Shown here piece by piece: positions 1-7,621 of a DNA stretch of 64,000 nucleotides. A model generated the notes under the pieces. The model was given only the letters and a program-made list of their open reading frames with translations. It was not told the origin of the DNA and ran no database searches. The first letter of the stretch is position 1. Every line of letters starts with the position of its first letter. The DNA is from Candidatus Rokuibacteriota bacterium (GTDB lineage: Bacteria > Methylomirabilota > Methylomirabilia > Rokubacteriales > CSP1-6), in contig QHSL01000063.1 in the NCBI GenBank assembly GCA_003220435.1, forward strand, positions 62,001-126,000, written 5' to 3'. A program made the translations under genes and the position numbers.

Positions 1-186
1 GGCGGCTTTCAGTGCGGCATCTGCACCCCGGGCCAGGTCGTGTCGGCCAAGGCGCTCCTCGACGCGATCCCGAACCCGAGCGACGCCGAGATCCGTGAGT
101 GGATGCTCGGCAATCTCTGTCGGTGCACCGGCTACTACAAGATCATCGAGTCGATTCGGGCAGCAGCCCAGCAGAGTCGCGCATGA
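1..186 (+). CDS. 2Fe-2S subunit of a molybdenum hydroxylase, C-terminal part (5' end outside window)
   Basis: Open from base 1 to a TGA at 184-186. The 61 visible residues hold the second 2Fe-2S cluster of the CoxS/xanthine dehydrogenase small-subunit family: QCGICTPGQ and LCRCTGYYKI. In this family the subunit passes electrons from the molybdenum site to the FAD subunit. The next gene starts inside its stop codon (ATGA), so the two are translationally coupled, and the order 2Fe-2S, FAD, CoxG matches cox/xdh operons. The first cluster and the N-terminus lie outside the window. The substrate (CO or an aromatic heterocycle) cannot be told without the large subunit. Confidence 0.93.
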   Translation, partial: GGFQCGICTPGQVVSAKALLDAIPNPSDAEIREWMLGNLCRCTGYYKIIESIRAAAQQSRA

Positions 187-1070
187 ACGCCTTCGAGTAC
201 GCGGCGCCGCGGACGCTCGACGAAGCCCTCGCCGTCCTGGGCGAGCACGGCGACGAGGCCAGGGTGATCGCGGGCGGCACCGCCCTGGTGACCATGATGC
301 GGCAACGACTGATTCGCCCGAGCTTCCTCGTGAGCCTGCGCGAAATCCCCGAGCTCGCACGCATCGAAGCGGAGAATGGCGGCCTTCGCATCGGTGCCCT
401 CGTCACCCATCGGGAAGTGGAGACCTCACCCCTCGTGCGAGAGCGGCTGCCGGTCCTCGCCGAGACGTTCCGTCGCGTGGCGAGCGTTCGGATCCGACAC
501 ATGGCCACCGTCGGCGGCGCCCTCGCCCACGCCGATCCCAATCAGGATCCGCCCGTGACGTTGATCGCGCTCGGGGCTCGCGTGGAGATCCGCGGCGCCG
601 GCGGCCGCCGCGCGCTGCCGGTCGAAGAGTTCTTCCGTGATTACTACGAGAGCGCGCTCGAGCCCGGCGAGGTCGTCGCCGGTGTCGTCGTCCCCGCGCT
701 GCCTGCGGCGAGCGGCGCGGCCTATGTGAAGTTTCTTCCGCGCACGGCGGACGATTACGCGACCGTCGCCGTCGCCGCGACCGTGAGCCTGGAGCCCGAC
801 GGCGAGCGCTGCCGCGCGGCACGGATCGCGCTCGGCTCGGTCGGCGTGACCCCGATTCGGGCGCGGGCGGCCGAGGCGCTCCTGTCAGGCCAGCGATTCG
901 GCGCGGATCTGCTGCGGGCCGCCGGCGAGTCGGTCAAGGGCGCGGTGGATCCGCTGAGCGACCACCGGGGCTCGGCGGCCTACAAGCGTGAGATGGCCGC
1001 GGTCATGGCCGGCCGGGCGCTCACGCAGGCGTGGGACGCGGCGCGGGCGTCGGGGCACGGAACGCGGTGA
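183..1070 (+). CDS. FAD-binding medium subunit of a xanthine/CO dehydrogenase family enzyme
   Basis: 295 residues starting at the ATG that overlaps the preceding stop (ATGA); the ORF track's longer start at 99 runs back through the previous gene and is rejected. The two FAD-contact motifs of CoxM-type subunits are present: AGGTALV at about residues 30-36 and TVGGALAHADP at about 109-119. The C-terminal CO_deh_flav_C region carries the usual SVGVTPIRARAAE stretch. The product takes electrons from the 2Fe-2S subunit and hands them to an acceptor. It is coupled to the CoxG-like gene downstream by a GTGA overlap. Substrate unknown. Confidence 0.93.
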   Translation: MNAFEYAAPRTLDEALAVLGEHGDEARVIAGGTALVTMMRQRLIRPSFLVSLREIPELARIEAENGGLRIGALVTHREVETSPLVRERLPVLAETFRRVASVRIRHMATVGGALAHADPNQDPPVTLIALGARVEIRGAGGRRALPVEEFFRDYYESALEPGEVVAGVVVPALPAASGAAYVKFLPRTADDYATVAVAATVSLEPDGERCRAARIALGSVGVTPIRARAAEALLSGQRFGADLLRAAGESVKGAVDPLSDHRGSAAYKREMAAVMAGRALTQAWDAARASGHGTR

Positions 1071-1513
1071 CCTTCACACAGGAGTGCGTGATCCCCGTCG
1101 AGCGGGAGCGCCTGTGGGATTTCTTGATGGAGGTCCCCAAGGTGGCGAGCTGTGTTCCGGGGATCGAAACCGTCGAAGCCGTCGACGCGGGCGCCTACAA
1201 AGGGAGCTTGCGAGTTCAGGTCGGCCCGATCCGGCTCTCGCTTCAGGGCACCATGACCGTCGAGGAGCAGGACCGAGGCGCGTGGCGGGCTCGCATGCGC
1301 GCCGAGGCCAACGACCGTCGGGTGGGCGGTGGGATCCGCGCGCGCATGAGCCTCACGCTCGCCCCGGGCGAGGACGGGACGCGCCTGCGCATCGAGACCG
1401 ACCTCGCCATCCTCGGCCGCATCGGCGAGTTCGGTCAGCCCGTCATCAAGAAGAAGGCCGATGGGCTGCTCGAGGAATTCGCGCGCAATCTCGCCGCCGC
1501 GCTCGCGGCCTGA
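1067..1513 (+). CDS. CoxG-like SRPBCC-fold protein
   Basis: 148 residues from the GTG at 1067 that overlaps the stop of the FAD subunit; the ATG at 1031 lies inside that gene and is less likely. The N-terminus (PVERERLWDFLMEVPKVASCVPGIE) is the typical opening of carbon monoxide dehydrogenase subunit G proteins of the START/SRPBCC hydrophobic-pocket fold. In Oligotropha, CoxG is involved in anchoring CO dehydrogenase at the membrane. No transmembrane tail is visible in this version, which ends shortly after the fold. Its place in the operon supports an accessory role for the molybdenum enzyme. Confidence 0.85.
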   Translation: MTFTQECVIPVERERLWDFLMEVPKVASCVPGIETVEAVDAGAYKGSLRVQVGPIRLSLQGTMTVEEQDRGAWRARMRAEANDRRVGGGIRARMSLTLAPGEDGTRLRIETDLAILGRIGEFGQPVIKKKADGLLEEFARNLAAALAA

Positions 1514-1568
1514 TTCAGACGGGGGACTCGCAGAGACAGATGGACCGACCGAAGCAAGGAGGACGACG

Positions 1569-1934
1569 ATGAACCGGGGTTATCACGCGCACATCTACTA
1601 CGATCCGCAGAAGACGCGCCCCATCGCCGAGCGGCTGTGCACCGACATCGCGAGCAAGTTCGAGGTCCAGCTCGGCGGCCTGCGCGACGGGCCGGTTGGG
1701 CCGCATCCGGTCGCCAACGCCCAGGTCATCTTCAAGCCCGATCAGTTTCAGCCGGTCATCGAGTGGCTGATGATGAACCGCGATGGCCTCGACGTCCTGA
1801 TCCACCCGCTGACCGAAGACTCGGTCGACGATCACAGCGTCTACGCGATGTGGCTCGGTTCGCCGGTACCGCTGAAGCTCGATGCGTTGCGACGGAACTA
1901 CCGCGCGGAGCTGCTGCCCAGCGCTCGTGAGTGA
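1569..1934 (+). CDS. DOPA 4,5-dioxygenase family protein
   Basis: 121 residues. The start is set by an AAGGAGG ribosome site at 1557-1563 just upstream of the ATG at 1569; the in-frame upstream start of the ORF track is ignored. The short alpha/beta protein begins GYHAHIYYDP, with the conserved H-x-H, and has GPHPVANAQV and a central LIHPLT with a further histidine, as in the DOPA_dioxygen family (extradiol-like ring cleavage in fungi and plants; unknown substrates in bacteria). It lies 55 bp after coxG and may belong to the same transcript, which would suggest an aromatic substrate for the pathway, but that is inference. Confidence 0.85.
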   Translation: MNRGYHAHIYYDPQKTRPIAERLCTDIASKFEVQLGGLRDGPVGPHPVANAQVIFKPDQFQPVIEWLMMNRDGLDVLIHPLTEDSVDDHSVYAMWLGSPVPLKLDALRRNYRAELLPSARE

Positions 1935-2462
1935 TCAGTATGGCCTGTCGAAGAATAGAGGGACGAACCAGACGAACCCTCCGTAGGCGCTGACCGCCGC
2001 CTCCAGAGCGGTTGCCGACAGGAGCGCAAGCCGAGGGGAGCGCCGCGGCGCCACGACCGCGCAGACCAGAAAGGCGAGTGCAAGAAGTGGCGCGACGAGG
2101 ATCCTGAGCACGGAGACCTCGGCCCATGTGGCGAGGGGCGAAGCCTCCGCATGCCTGCCGACCGCGAAGAGGATGGCCGCGATCACGCCCGTGACCGCCA
2201 CCGCGAGACCCACGGCCGAGAGCAGTGTCCAGAAGCGACGATAGGGTCTGAGGAAGACGAGCGCGGCGCCGGTGGGTACGAGAGCGAGGACACCGAAAAC
2301 GGCGACGAACAGAAGCGCGTCGCCGAACGCGTACATGCCGCTCGAAGCCTGTGCGTCAGGGCCGCTCGTGTACTCGACGCGGATGGCGACCGCTGCGGAC
2401 GCGATGAGAACGGCGGCAATGTATCCGGTTGCGACCACGCTGACTTTGACGAACGGCTTCAT
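1935..2462 (-). CDS. four-helix membrane protein of unknown function
   Basis: 175 residues with about four hydrophobic segments: near residues 7-28, 44-69, 80-103 and 118-138, the last stretch continuing in a weaker one near 143-165. No motif or family is recognised. It is convergent with the DOPA-dioxygenase-like gene and the two stop codons abut (1934/1935). No clear ribosome site is visible upstream of the ATG. Codon use looks like its neighbours. A real gene is likely because of the coherent membrane topology; the function is unknown. Confidence 0.6.
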   Translation of the reverse strand: MKPFVKVSVVATGYIAAVLIASAAVAIRVEYTSGPDAQASSGMYAFGDALLFVAVFGVLALVPTGAALVFLRPYRRFWTLLSAVGLAVAVTGVIAAILFAVGRHAEASPLATWAEVSVLRILVAPLLALAFLVCAVVAPRRSPRLALLSATALEAAVSAYGGFVWFVPLFFDRPY

Positions 2463-2544
2463 GACGTCGCGTCGATAATCAGCCGTGTAGATCTATATCG
2501 CGCTGTTCTGCTGGAGAGTCTCACCGCAGGCCGCGACGCACACC

Positions 2545-2599
2545 AGCGCCCCGGCCGGGACGGCACCGGGGCGCTCGGCTCCAAGGGCCCCCAGGGCCC
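2545..2599 (-). repeat. double-hairpin 3' element, copy C
   Basis: Reading on the minus strand, nine bases after the stop of the amidohydrolase remnant comes GGGCCC-3 nt-GGGCCC, then a perfect 10-bp stem AGCGCCCCGG / CCGGGGCGCT (2566-2575 with 2545-2554, 11-nt loop). The same 10-bp stem occurs in copy B at 29765-29789 and, with one mismatch, in copy A at 5851-5875, in the same order and the same position relative to a stop codon. No T-run follows, so it may be a factor-dependent or RNA-stabilising element rather than a classical terminator. Confidence 0.7.
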
Positions 2600-2607
2600 G
2601 CTCTACA

Positions 2608-2939
2608 TCACATCAGCCCGTAGAACTTGCCGGCGTTCTCGCAGGTCATCTTCCGGGTGACGTCGTCGGGAAGATGCTTGAACTGCTCCGAGATGTACTT
2701 GGCGGACTCCGGCCACACGCCGTCCGGATGCGGGTAGTCCGAGCCCCACATCAGCGTCTCCACGCCCATCTCGTCGATCAGCTTGGTGCCCACCCGGTCG
2801 TACTGGAAGGTGGCCTTGCACTGACGGCGCCAGTACTCGCTCGGCTTCAGCTTGAGCGGGAGGTCGTGGTACTGGTCCTCGTACTCGAAGTCCATGCGGT
2901 CGAGCACGTACGGGATCCAGCCGATGCCGAAGGATCATC
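2608..2939 (-). pseudogene. amidohydrolase (amidohydro_2) remnant, C-terminal quarter only
   Basis: About 110 residues remain, from GIGWIPYVLDRMDFEYED to ENAGKFYGLM. They match the end of the intact 379-residue amidohydrolase at 29833-30972 almost residue for residue (KPSEYWRRQCKATFQ, MGSDYPHPDGVWPES versus MWASDYPHTDGVWPES). Upstream the frame meets a TGA two codons before the homology begins, and the metal-binding N-terminal half is missing. The ATG at 2907 in the ORF track is an internal Met. Both the intact gene and this remnant are followed by the same kind of double hairpin, so the remnant looks like a decayed paralogue. Confidence 0.85.
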
Positions 2940-3261
2940 AGCATCGGAATCAGCGCTGCGCGCGCACACCCGTCGAACCCGCGCGAGACCAGTGCCGTCA
3001 CGGCGTTTCGGTCGATCGCTCAGCCGGCCGCGGTACCGGCCGGCGTGGCGACGGTCCCCGGGGGTGGGGCCTGGCGGGGCGCGCAGACCCTGCCGTCGCG
3101 CAGGAGTGCACGGAGAGTGGCGATCTGAATCACGAGCCAGCGACCAGAGTGCAGGTCTGGTTTTCCCTCTATCGGATGTCGATGCCGGGATGCGTGGTGC
3201 CTTTTTATGTCAGGATTGCCGGCCGAGCGCAAGGGGGTCGCGTAACCCCGGCGAGTTCGGT
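2940..3261. other. gene-free stretch
   Basis: Between the amidohydrolase remnant and the VOC gene. The short ORFs listed here (3020-3232 minus, 2852-3310 plus) show no family features and look like chance frames. The region contains GC-rich direct and inverted repeats (GGGGTGGGGCC) and an A/T-richer patch (CTTTTTATGTCAGG at about 3200) but no convincing promoter. It probably contains decayed sequence from the missing N-terminal part of the remnant's neighbour. Confidence 0.5.
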
Positions 3262-4200
3262 ATGCTCCAGGACATGCTCGCGGCGCCGGGTTTCCATCAT
3301 CTGCACCTGAACTCCCTCGATCCCGACGCGGCTATCGCGTTCTACGTGCGTCACTTCCCGACGTCCACGAAGACGAGCTGGGGCGGGTTCCCGGCGCTCG
3401 CGGCCCCGAACAACGTCCTGGTCCTGTTCACGCGGGTGGCGACCGCGCCCCCGACGTCGCCGCAGACCGCGCTCTGGCACTTTGGCTGGCACGTCACCGA
3501 CACACGCGCGAGCCTGGAATCCTACAAGCGTCGGCCGGATCTCACGCTGCTGCCGCTCCACACGACCGACGAGGGCGGTGAAGTGTTCGTCAGCAGCGAT
3601 ACGTGGCCGAGCACGGGGCCCACGCCCGGCTTGACCAGAGCGCAGATCGCCGAGGCAAAAGCCAGCGGGGTCCAGCCGACGCGCAAAGGCGGCTTCGGCT
3701 ACATGCGCGGGCCCGACAATGCGCTGGTGGAATACGCGGGCAACCATCCGGCCGAGCGCTTCAACCACGTGCATATGTTCCAGGACGATCCGTTCTGCGC
3801 TCAGCTCTGGTACCAGACGCACCTGGACGCGCCGGTGTTCGCGGGGCGCACGCCCCGCACGCCGATGACCGAAGCCACTTGCCGAGTGGAGCGGGGAGCC
3901 GATCGCAGCTGGCCGGCGCTCGAGCGCGAGGGGATGTTCCGGTCGCCGTCAGCCGCGGTGGTGTTCGGGGACGTGGCGTTGCCCTGGTATATGCGTCAGG
4001 GCAACGCGCCGCTCGCAGGCAGCCGCGGTCACCTGTACGACCACATCGCGCTCAGCGTCACCGACCTCGACGGCTGGGTCGCCAAGCTCCGGGGCGAGGG
4101 CGTCCGGTTCCTCGAACAGCCCTACGCGCTCGGCGGCACGCGCGCCGTGATGATCGAAGGCCCGAGCCGCGAGGCGCTGGAGCTGGTCGAGGTCACGTAG
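3262..4200 (+). CDS. two-domain VOC (glyoxalase/extradiol dioxygenase-like) protein
   Basis: 312 residues from the ATG at 3262 (a second Met four codons later, at 3274, is possible). The 508-residue ORF in the track only reflects an open frame upstream. Two beta-alpha-beta-beta-beta modules are visible: one opening FHHLHLNSLDPDAAIAFYVRHFP and a later pair around FNHVHMFQDDPFCAQLWYQTHL and YDHIALSVTDLDGWVAKLRGEGVRF, ending LELVEV with the usual glutamate ligand. Histidines at the starts of the modules fit a divalent metal site. The substrate is unknown; similar proteins are found near amidohydrolases and LLM enzymes in aromatic-degrading bacteria. Confidence 0.82.
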   Translation: MLQDMLAAPGFHHLHLNSLDPDAAIAFYVRHFPTSTKTSWGGFPALAAPNNVLVLFTRVATAPPTSPQTALWHFGWHVTDTRASLESYKRRPDLTLLPLHTTDEGGEVFVSSDTWPSTGPTPGLTRAQIAEAKASGVQPTRKGGFGYMRGPDNALVEYAGNHPAERFNHVHMFQDDPFCAQLWYQTHLDAPVFAGRTPRTPMTEATCRVERGADRSWPALEREGMFRSPSAAVVFGDVALPWYMRQGNAPLAGSRGHLYDHIALSVTDLDGWVAKLRGEGVRFLEQPYALGGTRAVMIEGPSREALELVEVT

Positions 4201-4207
4201 GCGCCTG

Positions 4208-4930
4208 TTGAAGATCAGCGTATCGAAACGTCGACGGCAGACGCGAGGAGCGCCCCGCGATTTTCTGCTTGACAAGTTTCTGCATACGCACCCGCGGCGC
4301 GTCGGCGGCACGCAGAAAATACTGATCGAGCGTTCCAACGACGGCCCAGGATACGCCGTCCTCGAGGACGGCACACACGTTTCCGCAGAAACGTCCCGGC
4401 GGCTGGCCTGCGACGCCAGCTGCGTGGTGATGCTGCACGCTCGGGACGGGCGGGTGGTGGAAGTCGCCGCCCGGACCCGGGCGATTCCGCCGGCGCTACG
4501 CCGCGCGCTCCACCATCGCGACCACGGCTGCCGTTTCCCGGGCTGCGGGGTGCGCTTCGGCCAGGGCCATCACATCCGCCACTGGGCTCAGGGAGGCCCC
4601 ACCACGCTCTCGAACCTCGCCCTGCTCTGCCGTCGCCACCACCGCGCTGTGCACGAGGAAGGCTATCAGCTCGATCGCGCGCCCGGTGGCGAGCTTCGAT
4701 TCCGTCGCCCCGACGGCGAGCTGCTGCCCGAGGTGCCGCGCCCGCCGGAGGTGCCGGGCGATCCGGTCAAGACGCTACGAATGCAGAGCGACGCGGCGGG
4801 GCTTGTGCTGCACGCGCGCATCGCGATGCCGGGCTGGCTGGGCGAGCGCCTCGACGTGCGCTACGCGATCGACGTCTTACATCCGCTGGCTAGACGGGCG
4901 CGAGCCCTTCCTGCCGCCGCACCTCGTTGA
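4208..4930 (+). pseudogene. DUF222/HNH endonuclease remnant (13E12-repeat type), N-terminus lost
   Basis: The frame encodes 240 residues. From about residue 50 it matches the C-terminal half of DUF222-HNH proteins: VLEDGTHVSAETSRRLACDASCVV, then the HNH core CRFPGCGVRFGQGHHIRHWAQGGPTTLSNLALLCRRHHRAVHEEG with its zinc cysteines and histidines. The large N-terminal DUF222 domain is absent and the first 40 residues are unlike it. The sequence before the homology is A/T-richer and holds an inverted repeat ATTTTCTGC / GCAGAAAAT. The 3' end overlaps the convergent epimerase by 41 nt. These genes are often mobile; I read this as a truncated copy, although the HNH part could still be expressed. Confidence 0.7.
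4260..4320. repeat. 9-bp inverted repeat at the edge of the HNH remnant
   Basis: ATTTTCTGC at 4260-4268 and GCAGAAAAT at 4312-4320 are perfectly complementary, with TTTCTGC repeated once more inside. The patch is A/T-rich compared with its surroundings and marks where HNH-protein homology starts to fade. It could be a transcription terminator hairpin with a long loop, or a trace of the junction at which the gene was truncated. Confidence 0.4.
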
Positions 4931-5822
4931 TGATCTGCAGGACCCACGTGTGCAGGCCGGGGTACTCGACCCCGAATTCCTTGGCCAGCCGGCTCCAGTC
5001 GACCAGATAGTTGCCCGACTCCTCGCGCCCGCCCTCGTTGGCGAAGGTGATCTGCGCGTCCGGCAGGAAGCCGCGCACGGCGTCCGCCAGCTCGCCCAGG
5101 CTTACCGGGAGGCCACCGGAGTTGTAGAGGTGGTGGCGCGGCGCCTCGGCCAGCAAGATCCGCGTGAAGATCTCCGCCATGTCGTCGACGTGCACCAGCA
5201 GCCGCATCATCCCCTTGTTGGGCAGGTGCACCGGCTTGCCGCGCGCCGCGTCCGTCATGATCTGCACGTGGTCGACCGAGCCGCGCACCTTGTCGGGACC
5301 GGTGACGTTGGCCGGCCGGACGCCGATGATCGACATGCCGTAGTTCTTGATGTACTTGCGGGCCTGGAACTCGTTGAAGATCTTGTGCATCGCGTACTGG
5401 CTGGTACCGTGGACCGGATCGTCCTCGTTCACGAGCCGGTCGCCGAAGTGGCTCTGCTGACCGCTGACCGCGATCGAGCTCGCGTACACGACGCGCTTCA
5501 CTCCGGCGAGCCGCGCCGCCTCGAAGCAGTTGTCCATCCCGAGGATGTCCAGGCGCATGACCTGGTGCGGGTTGCCCTCACCGGCCCCGAGCCCGTAGGC
5601 CAGGTTGATGAGGCGCTCCGGCTTCACATCGAGGACCACGCGCATCACGTCCTCGAACTGGGTGACGTCGCCGCGGACCACCGGCGCGCCGATCGGCACG
5701 CCGCTGAAGGAGGCCGCGCCGGGGTTCAGGTCCATGCCGACCACCGACTCGCCGCGGTCGATCAGCCGCTTGATGAGCCGTGGGCCGATGAATCCGGTCG
5801 CGCCGATCACCAGCACCGCCAT
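4890..5822 (-). CDS. NAD-dependent epimerase/dehydratase (extended SDR)
   Basis: 310 residues; the start is MAVLVIGATGFIG with the AGGAGG ribosome site eight bases upstream, not the 393-residue ORF. The Rossmann glycine motif GATGFIG is at residues 7-13, the catalytic-type YxxxK is YAMHK after TSQ, and SS of YASSIAVSG supplies the serine/threonine position. The family acts on nucleotide sugars or on alcohol/ketone substrates in side pathways; the substrate here cannot be inferred. It lies downstream of the NTF2-like gene on the same strand, with repeat copy A between them, so the repeat may separate two transcripts. Confidence 0.88.
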   Translation of the reverse strand: MAVLVIGATGFIGPRLIKRLIDRGESVVGMDLNPGAASFSGVPIGAPVVRGDVTQFEDVMRVVLDVKPERLINLAYGLGAGEGNPHQVMRLDILGMDNCFEAARLAGVKRVVYASSIAVSGQQSHFGDRLVNEDDPVHGTSQYAMHKIFNEFQARKYIKNYGMSIIGVRPANVTGPDKVRGSVDHVQIMTDAARGKPVHLPNKGMMRLLVHVDDMAEIFTRILLAEAPRHHLYNSGGLPVSLGELADAVRGFLPDAQITFANEGGREESGNYLVDWSRLAKEFGVEYPGLHTWVLQIINEVRRQEGLAPV

Positions 5823-5845
5823 ACCGAACCTCCTAAACGGGTCTT

Positions 5846-5917
5846 CGAGGAGCGCCACGGCTTTGCCGGGGCGCTTCCGAGCGCTGGGGGGAATGGGGGG
5901 CCATTTCGGGGCCCCCC
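5846..5917 (-). repeat. double-hairpin 3' element, copy A
   Basis: Starting five bases after the stop of the NTF2-like gene on the minus strand: GGGGGGCC-ATTTCGG-GGCCCCCC type palindrome (5895-5917), then a stem AGCGCCaCGG / CCGgGGCGCT with a 5-nt loop (5851-5875). Over about 70 bp it aligns with copy B at 29760-29829 with only a few differences (both share CGAGGAGCGCC, GGGGCGCTTCCGAGCG, TGGGGGG, TCGGGGCCCCC). It sits between two minus-strand genes and ends about 20 bp before the ribosome site of the epimerase. Confidence 0.8.
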
Positions 5918-5922
5918 ATTGG

Positions 5923-6318
5923 TCAGTCCTGCCTGGTCGACTGCCACGCGACCATGCGCCAGTCCTGGCCCGACTTCGCGTACACGGCCAGGTAGCGGAC
6001 CGTGAAGCGGTTCTCCTTGCCGTCGCGCTCGACGTGCATGTCCGACACGCCGTTGACGATGCCGGCACCACCGGTGACGCGCACCTTGCGGTCTCTCGGA
6101 GAGATCCCGCGGTAGTGCGGCTTGCCGGCGCGGAGGTTCGCGATGTGCTCGGCCTTCGTTTCGAGCCGGGCGGTGGAGTGCACGTAGGTGAGATCGTCGG
6201 CCAGCGCCCGGTCCAGCGCGGCCCAGTCGCCCTTGCGCATCGCCTCGAAGCGACGATCGTCGGCGCTCAGCACTTCGGCCGCGACGCCGGTCGTCTCGGT
6301 CGCCACTGGTGGTGTCAT
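5923..6318 (-). CDS. NTF2/SnoaL-like (DUF4440) protein
   Basis: 131 residues. The cone-shaped alpha+beta barrel family is recognised by the helix DDRRFEAMRKGDWAALDRALADDLTYVHSTARLETKAEHIANLRAG followed by strands ending QDWRMVAWQSTR, as in DUF4440 ketosteroid-isomerase-like proteins. The Asp/His of such pockets could be in DDLTYVHS. The function ranges from isomerase to small-molecule binding; nothing here decides it. It lies 12 bp downstream of the LLM oxidoreductase gene on the same strand, so co-transcription is likely. Confidence 0.85.
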   Translation of the reverse strand: MTPPVATETTGVAAEVLSADDRRFEAMRKGDWAALDRALADDLTYVHSTARLETKAEHIANLRAGKPHYRGISPRDRKVRVTGGAGIVNGVSDMHVERDGKENRFTVRYLAVYAKSGQDWRMVAWQSTRQD

Positions 6319-6330
6319 GACTGTCTCCTT

Positions 6331-7530
6331 TTACACTGCCGCGGTGGCGGCGGTGGTGCGCCCGGCGCGGCACGCCGGGATCACGTGCTTGCCGAACATC
6401 TCGATAGATTTGAGCGTGCGCTCGTGCGGAATCGTCTCCGTCTGCATGATGAGGATGACCTGGTCGACCCCGGCCTCCTCGTAGAGCCGCACGCCCTTGA
6501 TGCAGCTGTCCGGATCGCCGGCGATGATGATGCCGCGCTCGCACAGGGTGTCGGGATCCATCTGGCCGAAGGCGGCGCGCGCGGCGCCCGGCCCGCTGTC
6601 GAGCGAGATCCCGACCTGCGCGGCCTGCTCCTTGTGCGCGGCGTCGGACTGCCGGAGCCACCGGCCGAAGTCGGCCTTCAAGTGATCGGGCACACCGCCC
6701 CAGGATTCGAGCAGCTGCTCGTAGGCGTTGACGCGGTCGCGGATGTAGGGCTTGTCGGGGCCGAAGAACGTCTTGAGCGAGAGCGCGGCGAGATCCCGCG
6801 CCTCCTTGTTGTTCTCGCCGCAGAAGGCGTGGACGTTGTTGCCCCAGTACTCGTTGACGACGGCGCCCACCGGGGTCGCCCGCTTGACCCGTTCCCGATA
6901 GCGCTGGACGTGCCCGGCCAAGATGGTCGTGGCGAACGTGGCGGAGGACAGGACACCGATGCCTTTCTCGGCCGCCACGTCGTAGCTCTCGGTCTGGGTG
7001 CACGCCAGGTACATGCGCGGGTGCGGTTTCTGGAACGGCTTCGGCAGCACGTGGCGCTTCGGCACCTTCCAGAAATTCCCCTCCCAGGAGAACTCCTCCG
7101 ACTGCCAGATGTGGGGGAGCATCGTGATGGACTCTTCCCACATCGCGCGCGTGTTCCGGGGGTCGATGCCCTGACCGACCTGCTCGTAGGCGTTGGAGCG
7201 GCCGGTCCCGAACTCGAGGCGGCCGTCGGTCAGCTGGTCCAGCATCGCGGCGCGCTCGGCCACGCGAACCGGATGATGCGACGGCAGGATGCACACGCCG
7301 AAGCCGATCCGGATCCGCTTGGTCAGCTGGCTCAACGCTCCCAGCAGGATCTCGGGGCACGGCGAGGCCGAGAAGCCGGTGAGGAAGTGGTGCTCCACGA
7401 ACCACAGGTTGTCGAAGCCGGCCCGCTCGGCCGCCACGCACTGCTCCAACGTCTCCTTGTAGAGCGTGTTCCAGTCGATGTTGGTCCCGGTGAACGGTCG
7501 CTGGGTCTCGTAGAGCAGGCCGAATCGCAT
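6331..7530 (-). CDS. LLM-class flavin-dependent oxidoreductase (bacterial luciferase-like)
   Basis: 399 residues. The family is shown by the N-terminal MRFGLLYETQRPF, the VEHHFLTGFSASPCPEILLGALSQLTKRIRIGFGVCILPSHHPVRVAERAAMLDQLTDGRLEFGTGRSN block and the later GDPDSCIKGVRLYEEAGVDQVIL stretch near the phosphate-binding end of the barrel. Such enzymes use reduced FMN (or F420 in some lineages) and oxygen to oxidise small organic substrates. It is first in a two-gene unit with the NTF2-like protein and divergent from a dienelactone-hydrolase gene, which suggests a degradative oxidation followed by hydrolysis; the substrate is unknown. Confidence 0.92.
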   Translation of the reverse strand: MRFGLLYETQRPFTGTNIDWNTLYKETLEQCVAAERAGFDNLWFVEHHFLTGFSASPCPEILLGALSQLTKRIRIGFGVCILPSHHPVRVAERAAMLDQLTDGRLEFGTGRSNAYEQVGQGIDPRNTRAMWEESITMLPHIWQSEEFSWEGNFWKVPKRHVLPKPFQKPHPRMYLACTQTESYDVAAEKGIGVLSSATFATTILAGHVQRYRERVKRATPVGAVVNEYWGNNVHAFCGENNKEARDLAALSLKTFFGPDKPYIRDRVNAYEQLLESWGGVPDHLKADFGRWLRQSDAAHKEQAAQVGISLDSGPGAARAAFGQMDPDTLCERGIIIAGDPDSCIKGVRLYEEAGVDQVILIMQTETIPHERTLKSIEMFGKHVIPACRAGRTTAATAAV

Positions 7531-7582
7531 CGTCGTTCTCCTGGCCCCGATAGAATGAAAAACGTCGCCATGCTAACACGCC

Positions 7583-7611
7583 TTGACGCTGCGGGCGTGG
7601 GCGTCTTAGTG
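7583..7611 (+). promoter_or_regulatory. putative sigma-70 promoter of the dienelactone hydrolase gene
   Basis: TTGACG and TTAGTG are separated by exactly 17 bp. The expected transcription start, about seven bases after the -10, falls only a few bases before the ATG at 7622, so the mRNA would be nearly leaderless; no Shine-Dalgarno is visible. Confidence 0.45.
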
Positions 7612-7621
7612 TCACAGGGCC

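Noticed and set aside
99-182. N-terminal extension of the FAD subunit in the ORF track
   Set aside because: It is inside the preceding 2Fe-2S gene; the ATGA overlap at 183 is the natural start.
3020-3232. 70-residue minus-strand ORF
   Set aside because: No hydrophobic pattern, motif or ribosome site; its composition matches the noncoding stretch.
2674-3261. N-terminal extension of the VOC protein ORF
   Set aside because: Crosses the amidohydrolase remnant and the gene-free stretch, with no VOC features and no ribosome site.
4269-4292. TTGACA at 4269 as a promoter
   Set aside because: No -10-like hexamer at 16-18 bp; the A/T-rich patch is better explained by the inverted repeat.
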